A DNA stretch of 64,000 nucleotides from NCBI RefSeq assembly GCF_001428505.1, contig NZ_LMHU01000010.1:284699-348698 (forward strand). The letters are read 5' to 3'. Of this stretch, positions 48,030 through 56,559 are shown in pieces. Position 1 is the stretch's first letter. Each line of letters opens with the position of its first letter. Source of the stretch: Terrabacter sp. Root181. Lineage in GTDB: Bacteria; Actinomycetota; Actinomycetes; Actinomycetales; Dermatophilaceae. A program made the position numbers and the translations under genes. Under the pieces are notes generated by a model. The model did not search any database, was not told where the DNA came from, and saw nothing but the letters and a program-made list of their open reading frames with translations.

Positions 48030-48931
48030 GATGTCGCCGTCGTGGTCGTGCGGTACTGGTCCATGAACAGCTCCTCGAGCGTCGGCGGCGCGCTCGTGAG
48101 GGCCGTGATGCCGTGGGCGCCCAGCACCTCGAGGAGTCGTCCGAGGTCGTCGCCGCCGACGGTGCACGTCACGCGGTCCCCGGTCACGACGACATCGGCC
48201 ACTCCCGGGATCCCCGAGAGGGTCGAAGGGTCGACGGGGTGGGCGAGCGTGGCCCGGACCGTCGTCCGGCCCAGGTGGCGCAGGTCGGTCAGCGTGCCCG
48301 ACTCGACGTTGACGCCGGCACGGATGATGCTGACGCGGTCGCACACCTGCTCCACCTCGGAGAGGATGTGGCTCGAGAGGAGCACCGTGCCACCGGCCTC
48401 CCGGAACTCGTGGACGACGTCCCGGAACACCGCCTCCATGAGCGGGTCGAGGCCCGAGGTCGGCTCGTCGAGGAGCAGCAGCTCGACGTCGGACGAGAGG
48501 GCCGCGACGAGGGCGACCTTCTGACGGTTGCCCTTCGAGTAGGAGCGGCCCTTCTTGGTCGGGTCGAGGTCGAAACGCTCGATCATCGAGGCTCGGCGCT
48601 TCTCGTCGACGCCCCCGCGCAGCCGGGAGAGGATGTCGATGACCTCGCCACCGGTGAGGTTGGGCCAGAGGGCGACGTCGCCGGGGACGTAGGCGAGGCG
48701 GCGGTGCAGCGACTCCACCTCGTTCCAGGGGTCGCCCCCGAGCAGCGTGGCGCTGCCGCCGTCCGCGCGGAGCAGGCCGAGCAGGATGCGGATCGTCGTC
48801 GACTTGCCGGCGCCGTTGGGGCCGAGGAAGCCGTGGATCTCACCGGTGGCCACGTCGAGGTCGAGCCCGTCGAGGGCGACCGTGTGACCGAAGGTCTTGC
48901 GCAGGTCGTGGACCTGGATGGCGGAGGTCAT
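48026..48931 (-). CDS. ABC transporter ATP-binding protein
   Basis: A 301-residue ATPase with Walker [10 protein letters not shown] near residues 37-45, Q-loop region [13 protein letters not shown], the signature [11 protein letters not shown] (YSKGN replaces LSGGQ) and Walker [14 protein letters not shown], followed by [10 protein letters not shown]. The C-terminal DUF4162-like tail is present. It energises the permease encoded next. The start ATG 48931 lies 6 nt after TATTGT on the minus strand, a leaderless arrangement; the eight-residue upstream extension is rejected. Confidence 0.9.
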   Translation of the reverse strand: MTSAIQVHDLRKTFGHTVALDGLDLDVATGEIHGFLGPNGAGKSTTIRILLGLLRADGGSATLLGGDPWNEVESLHRRLAYVPGDVALWPNLTGGEVIDILSRLRGGVDEKRRASMIERFDLDPTKKGRSYSKGNRQKVALVAALSSDVELLLLDEPTSGLDPLMEAVFRDVVHEFREAGGTVLLSSHILSEVEQVCDRVSIIRAGVNVESGTLTDLRHLGRTTVRATLAHPVDPSTLSGIPGVADVVVTGDRVTCTVGGDDLGRLLEVLGAHGITALTSAPPTLEELFMDQYRTTTTATS

Positions 48932-48950
48932 GGATCGACAATACACAACT

Positions 48951-48966
48951 TTCACTGTTTACTGAA
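48951..48966. promoter_or_regulatory. Operator-like imperfect palindrome between exporter and regulator
   Basis: TTCACTGTTTACTGAA has matching outer arms (TTCA/TGAA) and sits in an AT-rich island just upstream of the ATPase -10 box (TATTGT, 48943-48938 on the minus strand). It is the natural place for the divergent MarR-like regulator to bind. Confidence 0.4.
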
Positions 48967-49014
48967 TGCTATGAGAGCTGGGTTAGGGTCGACGCAGGCG
49001 ACGGAGGAGGAGTG

Positions 49015-49530
49015 GTGACGGTGGTGCGACAGCGGGCTGCTCGGGACGAGCGGGCGGTCTCCGCCTACGTCGAGCGCCTCGGCGACACCCTCACCGACGC
49101 CGGTATGCCGCGTCTGGCCTCCCGCGTCTTCGCCCAGCTGCTCGCCGACGACGACGGCCGGATGACCGCGGCGGAGCTGACCGAGTCGCTCGACGTGAGC
49201 CCGGCCGCCGTGTCCGGGGCCGTGCGCTACCTGACCCAGACCTACATGATCGGCAAGGAGCGCGAGCGCGGGTCGCGCCGCGACGTCTACGTCGTGCAGG
49301 CCGACGCGTGGCACGGAGCCATGCTCTCCCGCGACCGGATGCTGTCCCAGATCGAGACGAGCCTGCGCGCGGGTGTGCCCGCCGTCGGTGGCCTCGACAC
49401 CGAGGCCGGCCGGCGCCTGCAGCTGTCGGTCGCGTTCCTCGAGTTCCTCGCCGACCGGCTCGGCGAGCTCGAGGGGGAGTGGGCCGCCCACAAGGCCGAG
49501 ATCACCCGCAGCTGGCCCGTCGACGCCTGA
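49015..49530 (+). CDS. MarR/GbsR-like transcriptional regulator
   Basis: A 171-residue winged-helix regulator. A helix-turn-helix lies near residues 50-75 (MTAAELTESLDVSPAAVSGAVRYL), followed by a wing (RERGSRRDVYVV) and a helical dimerisation half. It resembles the MarR-type regulators paired with exporters in actinobacteria. GTG 49015 is preferred to GTG 49012 because GGAGG is then 6 nt upstream; a TAGGGT box lies at 48984-48989. It is divergent from the ABC exporter and probably represses it. Confidence 0.8.
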   Translation: MTVVRQRAARDERAVSAYVERLGDTLTDAGMPRLASRVFAQLLADDDGRMTAAELTESLDVSPAAVSGAVRYLTQTYMIGKERERGSRRDVYVVQADAWHGAMLSRDRMLSQIETSLRAGVPAVGGLDTEAGRRLQLSVAFLEFLADRLGELEGEWAAHKAEITRSWPVDA

Positions 49531-49679
49531 CCCCTCAACCGTCGAAAGGCCACAATCTGCCGTCTGGCCCCGTCGAGAGGCCACAGGCTGTCGCGACCCG
49601 GGCTCACGGCATACGCCCTCGGTGACGTGAGATCGGCAACGTTCGCCCGCCGGTCGGCAGTGGGGGACCGTCACGCCGA

Positions 49680-49685
49680 TACGCT
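49680..49685 (+). promoter_or_regulatory. -10 box, leaderless promoter of the mutase gene
   Basis: TACGCT ends 7 nt before ATG 49693 and decides the start there. Confidence 0.35.
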
Positions 49686-49692
49686 CGGCAGC

Positions 49693-51285
49693 ATGGCTGA
49701 CAGCACTGGTGCGCGCTCCGAGTCCGACCTGCCCATCGAGCCCGTCTACGACGCGTCGGCCCTCGACGGCTTCGACGCCGACAGCAAGCTCGGCGCGCCC
49801 GGCCGCTACCCGTTCACGCGCGGCGTCTACCCGTCGATGTACACCGGTCGTCCGTGGACGATGCGCCAGTATGCCGGCTTCGGCACCGCCAAGGAGAGCA
49901 ACCAGCGCTACCACCAGCTCGTCAAGGCCGGCACCGGTGGCCTCTCCGTCGCCTTCGACCTCCCGACGCAGATGGGCTACGACTCCGACGAGGCCATCGC
50001 GCACGGCGAGGTCGGCAAGGTCGGCGTGGCCGTCGACAGCCTCGACGACATGCGCACGCTCTTCGACGGCCTGCCGCTCGACAAGATCTCGACGTCGATG
50101 ACGATCAACGCGCCCGGCTCGACGTTGCTCCTGCTCTACCAGCTCGTCGCGGAGGAGCAGGGCGTCGCGGGTGACCAGCTGACCGGCACGATCCAGAACG
50201 ACGTGCTCAAGGAGTACATCGCCCGCGGCACCTACATCTACCCGCCGCGCGAGTCCCTGCGCCTCATCGCCGACATCTTCGCTTACTGCCACAAGGAGAT
50301 GCCGCGCTGGAACACGATCTCCATCTCCGGCTACCACATGGCCGAGGCCGGGGCGACGCCCGTGCAGGAGATCGCCTTCACCATCGCCAACGCCGTCGAG
50401 TACGTCCGCGCCGCCCAGGCCGCGGGCCTGCACGTCGACGACTTCGCGCCCCGCCTCTCGTTCTTCTTCGTCGCGCGCACGACCCTCATCGAGGAGGTGG
50501 CGAAGTTCCGAGCCGCCCGCCGCATCTGGGCGCGAATCATGAAGGAGGAGTTCGGCGCCCAGAGCCCGAAGTCGATGATGCTGCGCTTCCACACGCAGAC
50601 CGCCGGTGTGCAGCTCACCGCGCAGCAGCCCGAGGTCAACCTGGTCCGCGTGGCGCTCCAGGGTCTCGGCGCGGTGCTCGGCGGCACGCAGTCCCTGCAC
50701 ACCAACTCCTTCGACGAGGCCATCGCCCTGCCGACCGAGAAGGCCGCGCGCCTCGCGCTGCGCACGCAGCAGGTCATCGCCTACGAGACCGATGTGACGA
50801 AGACCGTTGACCCGTTTGCGGGTTCGTACGTCGTCGAGTCGATGACCGACGAGATCGAGACGGCCGCCCTGGCCCTCATCCAGGCCGTCGAGGACAAGGG
50901 CGGCGCCGTCGCGGCCATCGAGCAGGGCTTCCAGAAGGGCGAGATCGAGCGCTCGGCCTACCGCGTGCAGCTCGAGATCGACAACGGCGAGCGCACCGTC
51001 GTCGGCGTCAACCGCTTCGTCCTCGACCAGGAGGACCACTACGAGCCGCTCCGTGTCGACCCGACGATCGAGGCCAACCAGCGGGCGCGCCTCGAGGCCC
51101 TGCGCGCCGACCGCGACGACGACGCCGTGAAGTCGGCCCTGAGCCGCCTCCAGGACGCGGCTCTCGGCACCGACAACCTGCTCTACCCCATGAAGGAGGC
51201 GCTCGCCGCGCGCGCCACCGGGGGCGAGGTCGCGCACGCGCTGCGTGAGGTGTGGGGCGTCTACCAGCCCCGAGAGACCTTCTGA
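49693..51285 (+). CDS. Acyl-CoA mutase large subunit (methylmalonyl-CoA mutase family)
   Basis: This 530-residue protein has the TIM-barrel substrate domain of B12-dependent acyl-CoA mutases but lacks the C-terminal B12-binding domain of about 130 residues. [50 protein letters not shown] and [19 protein letters not shown] are all family blocks. The RQYAGF tyrosine and MPRW arginine resemble the methylmalonyl-type rather than the isobutyryl-type pocket, but this is weak evidence. No small subunit or G-protein chaperone gene is nearby, so the partner must be elsewhere. Confidence 0.85.
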   Translation: MADSTGARSESDLPIEPVYDASALDGFDADSKLGAPGRYPFTRGVYPSMYTGRPWTMRQYAGFGTAKESNQRYHQLVKAGTGGLSVAFDLPTQMGYDSDEAIAHGEVGKVGVAVDSLDDMRTLFDGLPLDKISTSMTINAPGSTLLLLYQLVAEEQGVAGDQLTGTIQNDVLKEYIARGTYIYPPRESLRLIADIFAYCHKEMPRWNTISISGYHMAEAGATPVQEIAFTIANAVEYVRAAQAAGLHVDDFAPRLSFFFVARTTLIEEVAKFRAARRIWARIMKEEFGAQSPKSMMLRFHTQTAGVQLTAQQPEVNLVRVALQGLGAVLGGTQSLHTNSFDEAIALPTEKAARLALRTQQVIAYETDVTKTVDPFAGSYVVESMTDEIETAALALIQAVEDKGGAVAAIEQGFQKGEIERSAYRVQLEIDNGERTVVGVNRFVLDQEDHYEPLRVDPTIEANQRARLEALRADRDDDAVKSALSRLQDAALGTDNLLYPMKEALAARATGGEVAHALREVWGVYQPRETF

Positions 51286-51347
51286 GCCAGGCTGTATACG
51301 CCCGTCGTATGCCGTCGGCCCGTCCGCTGAGCCCGTCCCACCCGTCC

Positions 51348-51366
51348 CGGCCCGGCCAACGGGCCG
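51348..51366. terminator. Hairpin after the mutase gene
   Basis: CGGCCCG (51348-51354) pairs with CGGGCCG (51360-51366) around a 5-nt loop, in the gap between convergent genes. Confidence 0.5.
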
Positions 51367-51396
51367 ACCGGCCGGATCGAGGTCCGGGAAGCCGCA

Positions 51397-52317
51397 TCAC
51401 GACGCCTTTCCGGACTTCGTTCCGGTTACCCGACCCGTCCGGAGGCGACGCCTGCCCTGAGAACGACGCAGTGCGACGACGTCCTCGATGGCACGCCGCA
51501 CGACCTCGGGCTCGAACATCACCTGCTCCCAGGTGAATCGGAGTACGAGCCAGTCTCGGGTGACGAGGCCGTTGTAGCGGCGGCAGTCCCGGTCGAAGGC
51601 TCGACGCTCGGTGTGGAACTCGTGACTGTCAGCCTCGAGGACGATCCGCAGCGCCTCGTCCGCGAGGTCGACCCGCGCATCGAAGTCGTCGTAGCGGATC
51701 CGCGTCTGCGGCTCGACGACGAGTCCGGCCACCTGCAGCGCGACGGCCCGCAGGCACGACTCGAACGGGCCGGTCGCCCGCGCGTCGGAGGCCGCGATTA
51801 CCCGCGCAACCCGGTGGCGCTGCCGCTGGAGCAGCCAGTCGCTCCGGGCGAGCACGTCCGACGAGCGCATCCCGGCACGGCGCGCGGAGTCGGCCACGGA
51901 CAAGGCGTCGGCGAACGGGAGGTCGAGGCAGCAGTCGATGACCGTTCGCACCGGAGTGGTCACCCAGCCCTCGGTGACGTCGTCGGGATCGAGGTCGCGC
52001 CAGTGCACGAGGACCCCGTCGGAGGCGCCGGGCCGCAGGCTGCGCTTGGACCGGACCGTCACGTGTGGCTCTGCCGACGGCAGCCGTACCTTCCAGCCCC
52101 AGTGCTGTGCGGCGGTCGTGTGCGACGCCGCGCCGCTGAGCCGGTGCGCTGCCGCGCGGGCGGCATCCGTTCCGGCGAGGCAGTAGTGGCCGTGCGAGGT
52201 CCGCACGACGAGACCCGCCTCGAGCGCTGCGTCGATGTGCCGCCAGTGCACGGCGAGGCGCAGCTGTCGTCGCGTGGCGGTGCCTCCGAGCCGGACCAGG
52301 GCGGTGACTGCGCGCAT
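51397..52317 (-). CDS. DUF559-type protein with AbiEi-like N-terminal domain
   Basis: A 306-residue protein of a large actinobacterial family. The N-terminal half has a winged-helix-like region (TALVRLGGTATRRQL) as in AbiEi antitoxin N-domains. The C-terminal half has a Vsr/PD-(D/E)xK-like endonuclease fold: RYDDFDARVDLADEALRIVLEADSHEFH carries the acidic residues. The basic tail ends RTGRVTGTKSGKAS. ATG 52317 is chosen by family N-termini. No toxin gene is adjacent, so a toxin-antitoxin role is not supported. Confidence 0.65.
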   Translation of the reverse strand: MRAVTALVRLGGTATRRQLRLAVHWRHIDAALEAGLVVRTSHGHYCLAGTDAARAAAHRLSGAASHTTAAQHWGWKVRLPSAEPHVTVRSKRSLRPGASDGVLVHWRDLDPDDVTEGWVTTPVRTVIDCCLDLPFADALSVADSARRAGMRSSDVLARSDWLLQRQRHRVARVIAASDARATGPFESCLRAVALQVAGLVVEPQTRIRYDDFDARVDLADEALRIVLEADSHEFHTERRAFDRDCRRYNGLVTRDWLVLRFTWEQVMFEPEVVRRAIEDVVALRRSQGRRRLRTGRVTGTKSGKAS

Positions 52318-52477
52318 CAGCCGATCGTGCCCCGGGGAGTCCGGCACTCGCCGGCGTCCTCCACAGGAGCCGGTCGGCCGGAACGAGCGCCGGCAACGCG
52401 TCGTCCGCGGCCTCACCCCCGTTCGACCCGGCCGGTCGGCCCGTTGTGCCGCGGGCACGCACGATGGCGTATGCCGT

Positions 52478-53359
52478 CTAGCTCGGTCGCGCTCCGACGC
52501 GGGCCGCCGCGGCGCTGCCGGCGCTGACCCCGGCGCGCAGGGCGCTCGACCGGTCCTCGCCGCCCAGCCACGCGGAGAGGAGCCCCGCGTTGAAGGCGTC
52601 GCCGCACCCGGTGGCGTCGACGTTCTCGACGACCGGCGCCTCGGCCGACTCGTCGACTCCGGCGGCGCCGACCCATCGGGCTCCGGCGGCGCCGTACGTC
52701 GCGACGACCTCGTTCGTGTGGTCGAGGATCGACGCCAGCCCACCCAGGGCGGCGACCTCGTTCTCGTTGGGCAGCAGCAGGTCCACGCCCGAGACCCACG
52801 ACAGGAAGGTCTCGATGCCCTCGCGCTCGATGAGTGCCGGTGACTGCGGGTCGACCGACGTCGTCCACCCGAGCGAGCGCGCCTGGCGGAGCGACTCGAG
52901 GCCGGCGGCGCGCGACCCGGCGTCGAAGAGCACGTAGCCCGAGAGGTGCAGGTGCGGCCGAGGGTCGGCGGGCAGACCGAGCGCGGCCAGGTCGACGTCG
53001 GCCACCGAGAAGGCCTTGTTGGCGCCGCGGTCGGGGAACATCGTCCGGTCGCCGTGCGCGTCGAGCAGGATGACGACCATGCACGTCGGCAGCGTCGGGT
53101 CGACGGCGAACGCGCAGGTCACGCCGGCGGACTCGAGCTCGCTCCGACACGTCGCGCCTGCGGCGTCGGCGCCGACGCGGGCCACGAGGGTCACCTCGGC
53201 GCCGAGGCCGGCCAGCCACGACGCGGAGTTGCCCCCGGCACCGCCGGGCACGAGGGCGACGGCGGAGGGCGTGTCGGAGTGCCACCGGATGTCACCGGAG
53301 GGGCGGGTGATGACGTCGAGCCCGACGTCACCGACGACGACGACCGGCCGGGTCCTCAT
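52478..53359 (-). CDS. psuK: Pseudouridine kinase (PfkB family)
   Basis: A 293-residue PfkB-family kinase. The N-terminal VGDVGLDVITRP and GGAGGNSASWLAGLGAEVTLVARVG are ribokinase-like blocks. The C-terminal DATGCGDAFNAGLLSAWL holds the anion hole and catalytic Asp (GCGD). It overlaps psuG by 4 bp, and that pairing makes pseudouridine phosphorylation to pseudouridine 5'-phosphate the likely reaction. Sequence alone would only say sugar or nucleoside kinase. Confidence 0.8.
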   Translation of the reverse strand: MRTRPVVVVGDVGLDVITRPSGDIRWHSDTPSAVALVPGGAGGNSASWLAGLGAEVTLVARVGADAAGATCRSELESAGVTCAFAVDPTLPTCMVVILLDAHGDRTMFPDRGANKAFSVADVDLAALGLPADPRPHLHLSGYVLFDAGSRAAGLESLRQARSLGWTTSVDPQSPALIEREGIETFLSWVSGVDLLLPNENEVAALGGLASILDHTNEVVATYGAAGARWVGAAGVDESAEAPVVENVDATGCGDAFNAGLLSAWLGGEDRSSALRAGVSAGSAAAARVGARPS

Positions 53360-54378
53360 GCGCCCGAGGCCGGGGCGCCGGCACCGCCGGCACCGCCGGC
53401 ACCGCCGGCACCGCCAGCACCGCCAGCACCGCCGGTAGTCCCAGCCGACTGCGTGGCGACCTCAGCCGCCACCTCACCGGCGAGCCGCGCGTTGGACAGG
53501 ACGAGCTCGACGTTGGCGCGGAGCGACTCGCCGCCGGAGTGGTCGTGGAAGTACTCGAGGAGCCGCGGCGTGACCTCCTTGCCGTGCACGCCCTCACGTT
53601 CGAGCAGCGCCAGTCCTTCCTCGACGAGCCGGTCGTGCAGCCCTCGCTCGACCTGGCGGTCGGCGGGCAGCGGGTTGGCGAGGACGACCCCGGCGGTGTC
53701 GGTGCCGAGACGGCTGCGCGCGACGACGACCCGGGCCGCCTCGGCCGCCGACTCGACGCGCCACGGCACGGGCTGTCCGGAGTCGGACAGGTAGAAGCCG
53801 GGGAACGCGTCGGTCCGGTAGCCGAGCACCGGCACCGACAGGGTCTCGAGGGTCTCGAGCGTCCCGGCCACGTCGAGGATCGACTTGACGCCGGCGCACA
53901 CGACGAGCACCGGTGTGGACGCGATGACCCCGAGGTCGGCGGAGACGTCGAAGGTCTCTGACGCACCGCGGTGCACGCCACCGAGGCCCCCCGTCGCGAA
54001 CACGCGGATACCCGCGAGGTGCGCCAGCGCCGAGGTCGACGCCACCGTCGTCGCGCCCGAAAGACCCAGTGCCGCAGCGACACCCACGTCCCTGACCGAG
54101 AGCTTGGCGATGTCGCGGTCGGTGCACACGCGTTCGACCTCGGCGTCACCGAGGCCGATGTGTACGACACCGTCGAGCACGGCGATGGTCGCTGGCACGG
54201 ACCCTCCGGCGCGCACCGCTCCCTCGATCTGCCCGCCGATCTCGATGTTGTCGGGGTGGGGGAGGCCGTGGGCGAGGATCGTGCTCTCGAGGGCGACGAC
54301 ACCGACCCCGGCATCGAGGGCCTCGCGCACCTCCTCGTGGACGACGAGCAGGTCGGACTCCGGCAGGTGCTGCGGCAT
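53356..54378 (-). CDS. psuG: Pseudouridine-5'-phosphate glycosidase
   Basis: This 340-residue protein breaks the C-C glycosidic bond of pseudouridine 5'-phosphate to uracil and ribose 5-phosphate. ALESTILAHGLPHPDN is the family start, with KLSVRDVG, FATGGLGGVHRGA, VVCAGVKSILDVAGTLE, YRTDAFPGFY and GKEVTPRLLEYF all conserved. The C-terminus adds a (Gly-Gly-Ala)n tail coded by a 9-bp tandem repeat, outside the normal fold. A TAGGGT box lies 7 nt before the ATG on the minus strand. Confidence 0.92.
   Translation of the reverse strand: MPQHLPESDLLVVHEEVREALDAGVGVVALESTILAHGLPHPDNIEIGGQIEGAVRAGGSVPATIAVLDGVVHIGLGDAEVERVCTDRDIAKLSVRDVGVAAALGLSGATTVASTSALAHLAGIRVFATGGLGGVHRGASETFDVSADLGVIASTPVLVVCAGVKSILDVAGTLETLETLSVPVLGYRTDAFPGFYLSDSGQPVPWRVESAAEAARVVVARSRLGTDTAGVVLANPLPADRQVERGLHDRLVEEGLALLEREGVHGKEVTPRLLEYFHDHSGGESLRANVELVLSNARLAGEVAAEVATQSAGTTGGAGGAGGAGGAGGAGGAGAPASGA
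53385..53433. repeat. 9-bp tandem repeat coding a Gly-Gly-Ala tail in psuG
   Basis: About five units of CACCGCCGG or CACCGCCAG run in tandem, encoding repeated Gly-Gly-Ala at the C-terminus of PsuG. The unit is a multiple of three, so length changes keep the frame and the downstream ATGA coupling to psuK. Confidence 0.85.
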
Positions 54379-54385
54379 GGCCGAC

Positions 54386-54391
54386 ACCCTA
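54386..54391 (-). promoter_or_regulatory. -10 box of the psuG-psuK operon
   Basis: TAGGGT on the minus strand, 7 nt before the psuG ATG. Confidence 0.45.
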
Positions 54392-55120
54392 GTTCTGCCG
54401 GCCCGGGACGCCGACGTACCCCCGACCGCTGCGGGGGCACGCCGCGCACTCGCGCATCCCCGGGATCGCGTAGATGAAGCAGCACGACACCCGGGTCGGC
54501 TCCGCCCCGACGCTCTCGCCCGCCGCACCGCGCGCGAGCCGCACGGCCGTGTCCCACATGTCCTCGACGACGCCCCACCGCTGCCGCGAGCCCATCCGCA
54601 CGTCGGGGGCGTATGCCGTCACGACCTCCGAGACGAGCGCGAGGTATGCGGCGTGGCCGCGTCCCAGACGTCGCGCCGGGTCGTCGTCCACCTCCAGCGA
54701 CGTCCGCTCCGGGGCGACGACGACCCGGAACGGGTTGAGCGCCGGCGCGAGCTCGAGACCGAGCCCGGTGGGCGACGGGACGAGCAGCCAGGGACCGAGC
54801 GCGGCGGCATACGCGATCGGGGTGGCCGCCACCTCGCACCACCACTGGAGCACGAACGCGGCGGGCACGTGCGGCCGCACGGTGGCGGCGTTGCGTCTTT
54901 CCATCTGCGTGTGCAGCGCCGAGCGCCATGGTGCGAGGGGGTCCGCGCCGGCCCGCACGTGGGCCACGACGTCGGCGTTCCAGACGGTCGCGGGGGAGGG
55001 ACGGCACGTCACGGTCGTGAAGGGCAGCGCCCGGTCGACGAGCCCGACGACGTGACGGACGGCCTCCGGTCCCAGGGGCGTCCCGGTGGGTGCCTCCGAC
55101 TCCACGCGTGACCTCTCCAT
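54389..55120 (-). CDS. FhuF-like [2Fe-2S] siderophore-iron reductase
   Basis: A 243-residue soluble protein. The C-terminal motif CCFIYAIPGMRECAAC (C-C-x10-C-x2-C) is the unusual [2Fe-2S] ligand set of FhuF-type ferric-siderophore reductases. The N-terminal 200 residues are helical with the WWCEVAATPIAYAAAL segment. Its stop lies inside the promoter region of psuG on the same strand. No siderophore transport genes are in the window, so the role in releasing iron from siderophores is assigned from family. Confidence 0.75.
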   Translation of the reverse strand: MERSRVESEAPTGTPLGPEAVRHVVGLVDRALPFTTVTCRPSPATVWNADVVAHVRAGADPLAPWRSALHTQMERRNAATVRPHVPAAFVLQWWCEVAATPIAYAAALGPWLLVPSPTGLGLELAPALNPFRVVVAPERTSLEVDDDPARRLGRGHAAYLALVSEVVTAYAPDVRMGSRQRWGVVEDMWDTAVRLARGAAGESVGAEPTRVSCCFIYAIPGMRECAACPRSGRGYVGVPGRQN

Positions 55121-55178
55121 CCATCGTCCGACCGGCCGCGGCGACCCACCCTGCGGGGGTCGCCCCCCATCCTCTCGC

Positions 55179-55184
55179 TAGACT
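55179..55184 (+). promoter_or_regulatory. -10 box of the M20 amidohydrolase gene
   Basis: TAGACT ends 9 nt before GTG 55194 and only 3 nt before the other in-frame GTG at 55188, favouring the later start. Confidence 0.4.
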
Positions 55185-55193
55185 CTCGTGCTC

Positions 55194-56447
55194 GTGACCG
55201 ACCGCTCCGCTTCGCTGCCCTTCGAGGCCATCGCCCGAACCGTCGAGCAGCACGCCGCGGAGCTGGTCGCGATCCGCCGCGACCTGCACACGCACCCGGA
55301 GCTCGGACGCGGCGAGGTGCGCACCACGGCCCTCGTCGCCGAGTGTCTCGAGCGGGCCGGCATCGGCGTCCGCCGGCTGCGCGGCACGGGGCTCGTCGCC
55401 GACCTCGGCGCCCCGAACCCCTCCCACCGGATCGCGCTGCGGGCCGACATCGACGCCCTCCCGATCCGTGAGCAGACCGGGCTCGACTTCGCGTCGCGGA
55501 CCGACGGCGTGAGCCACTCGTGCGGTCACGACGTCCACACCACGGCGCTCATCGGTGCGGCTCTCGCGCTCAAGGCGGTCGAGGAGCGGCTCGTCGCCGC
55601 GGGGGTCGGCGCCCGGCTGGTCTTCCAGCCGGCCGAGGAGCTGATGCCGGGCGGGGCCGAGGACGTCGTCGCCCAGGACGGCCTCGTCGGGGTCGACCGG
55701 ATCTTCGCCCTGCACTGCGACCCCAACCTCGACGTCGGCCAGGTGGGCCTGCGCATCGGCGCCATCACGGCCGCCGCGGACCAGGTCGAGGTCACGCTGT
55801 CCGGACGGGGCGGCCACACGTCGCGCCCGCACCTCACCCAGGACCTGACGTACGCGCTCGCGAAGGTCGTCACCGACGTGCCGGCGGTGCTCTCGCGACG
55901 GCTCGACCCCCGCGCAGGCGCCGCCCTGGTGTGGGGCTCGATCCACTCCGGTGGCGCGCACAACGTCATCCCGTCGTCCGGCAAGGTCGGCGGCACGCTC
56001 CGCATGCTCGACGCCGGCATCTGGGAGGGCGTCGAGCGCCTGCTCGAGGCCGTCGTCCACGAGGTCGTCAAGCCGTATGCCGTCCAGGCCGACGTGCTGA
56101 TCACCAAGGGGGTGCCCCCGGTCGTCAACGACGCGGGTTGCATCGACGCGCTCACGGCGGCGGTGACCGGAACCGGCTCGTTCGTCGCCCCGACGCCGCA
56201 GTCCCTCGGGGGCGAGGACTTCGCGTGGTACCTCACGCACGTGCCCGGCGCCATGGCCCGGCTCGGGATCCGCTCGCCGGGTGGCCCGACCTACGACCTG
56301 CACCGCGGCGACCTCGTCGTCGACGAGGGCGCGATCGACGTCGGGGCCCGGACGCTGGCCGGTGTCGTGTTCGCCGCGGCGGCCCGGCTGGCCGGCACAC
56401 CGGCCCTCGGAGGCGTCTCTCCTCTGAGCGCGGTCGCGGATCGGTAA
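55194..56447 (+). CDS. M20-family amidohydrolase
   Basis: A 417-residue zinc-dependent hydrolase of the M20D group (IAA-amino acid/N-acyl amino acid hydrolases). Metal ligands are visible in SHSCGHDVHTTAL (Cys and His) and VFQPAEELMPGGAEDVV (paired Glu). RDLHTHPELG, DIDALPIREQTG and SLGGEDFAWYL are further family blocks. The dimerisation domain lies at about residues 195-310. It precedes the nucleoside transporter genes on the same strand with a 112-bp gap containing a separate promoter. The substrate is unknown. Confidence 0.85.
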   Translation: MTDRSASLPFEAIARTVEQHAAELVAIRRDLHTHPELGRGEVRTTALVAECLERAGIGVRRLRGTGLVADLGAPNPSHRIALRADIDALPIREQTGLDFASRTDGVSHSCGHDVHTTALIGAALALKAVEERLVAAGVGARLVFQPAEELMPGGAEDVVAQDGLVGVDRIFALHCDPNLDVGQVGLRIGAITAAADQVEVTLSGRGGHTSRPHLTQDLTYALAKVVTDVPAVLSRRLDPRAGAALVWGSIHSGGAHNVIPSSGKVGGTLRMLDAGIWEGVERLLEAVVHEVVKPYAVQADVLITKGVPPVVNDAGCIDALTAAVTGTGSFVAPTPQSLGGEDFAWYLTHVPGAMARLGIRSPGGPTYDLHRGDLVVDEGAIDVGARTLAGVVFAAAARLAGTPALGGVSPLSAVADR

Positions 56448-56473
56448 CACTTCCTGCGACTTGCCCCGAGCCG

Positions 56474-56503
56474 TTCAGATCTTGTCGTGCCGGGGTCTAC
56501 AGT
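56474..56503 (+). promoter_or_regulatory. Candidate promoter of the nucleoside transporter operon
   Basis: TTCAGA (56474-56479) and TACAGT (56498-56503) are 18 bp apart and resemble -35 and -10 boxes. The leader then contains a small inverted repeat (GGGCCGA 56516-56522, TCGGCCC 56531-56537) before an AAGGAG ribosome-binding site. Confidence 0.4.
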
Positions 56504-56559
56504 TCCGTGCTATCTGGGCCGATGTCGTCGTCGGCCCCGCGGAATCTAAGGAGCACCTC

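Noticed and set aside
51397..52317. Toxin-antitoxin module at the DUF559 protein
   Set aside because: The N-terminal AbiEi-like fold is present, but there is no adjacent AbiEii-type nucleotidyltransferase toxin gene.
53385..53433. CRISPR-like array
   Set aside because: Units are 9 bp, without spacers, and in frame with psuG; this is a coding minisatellite.
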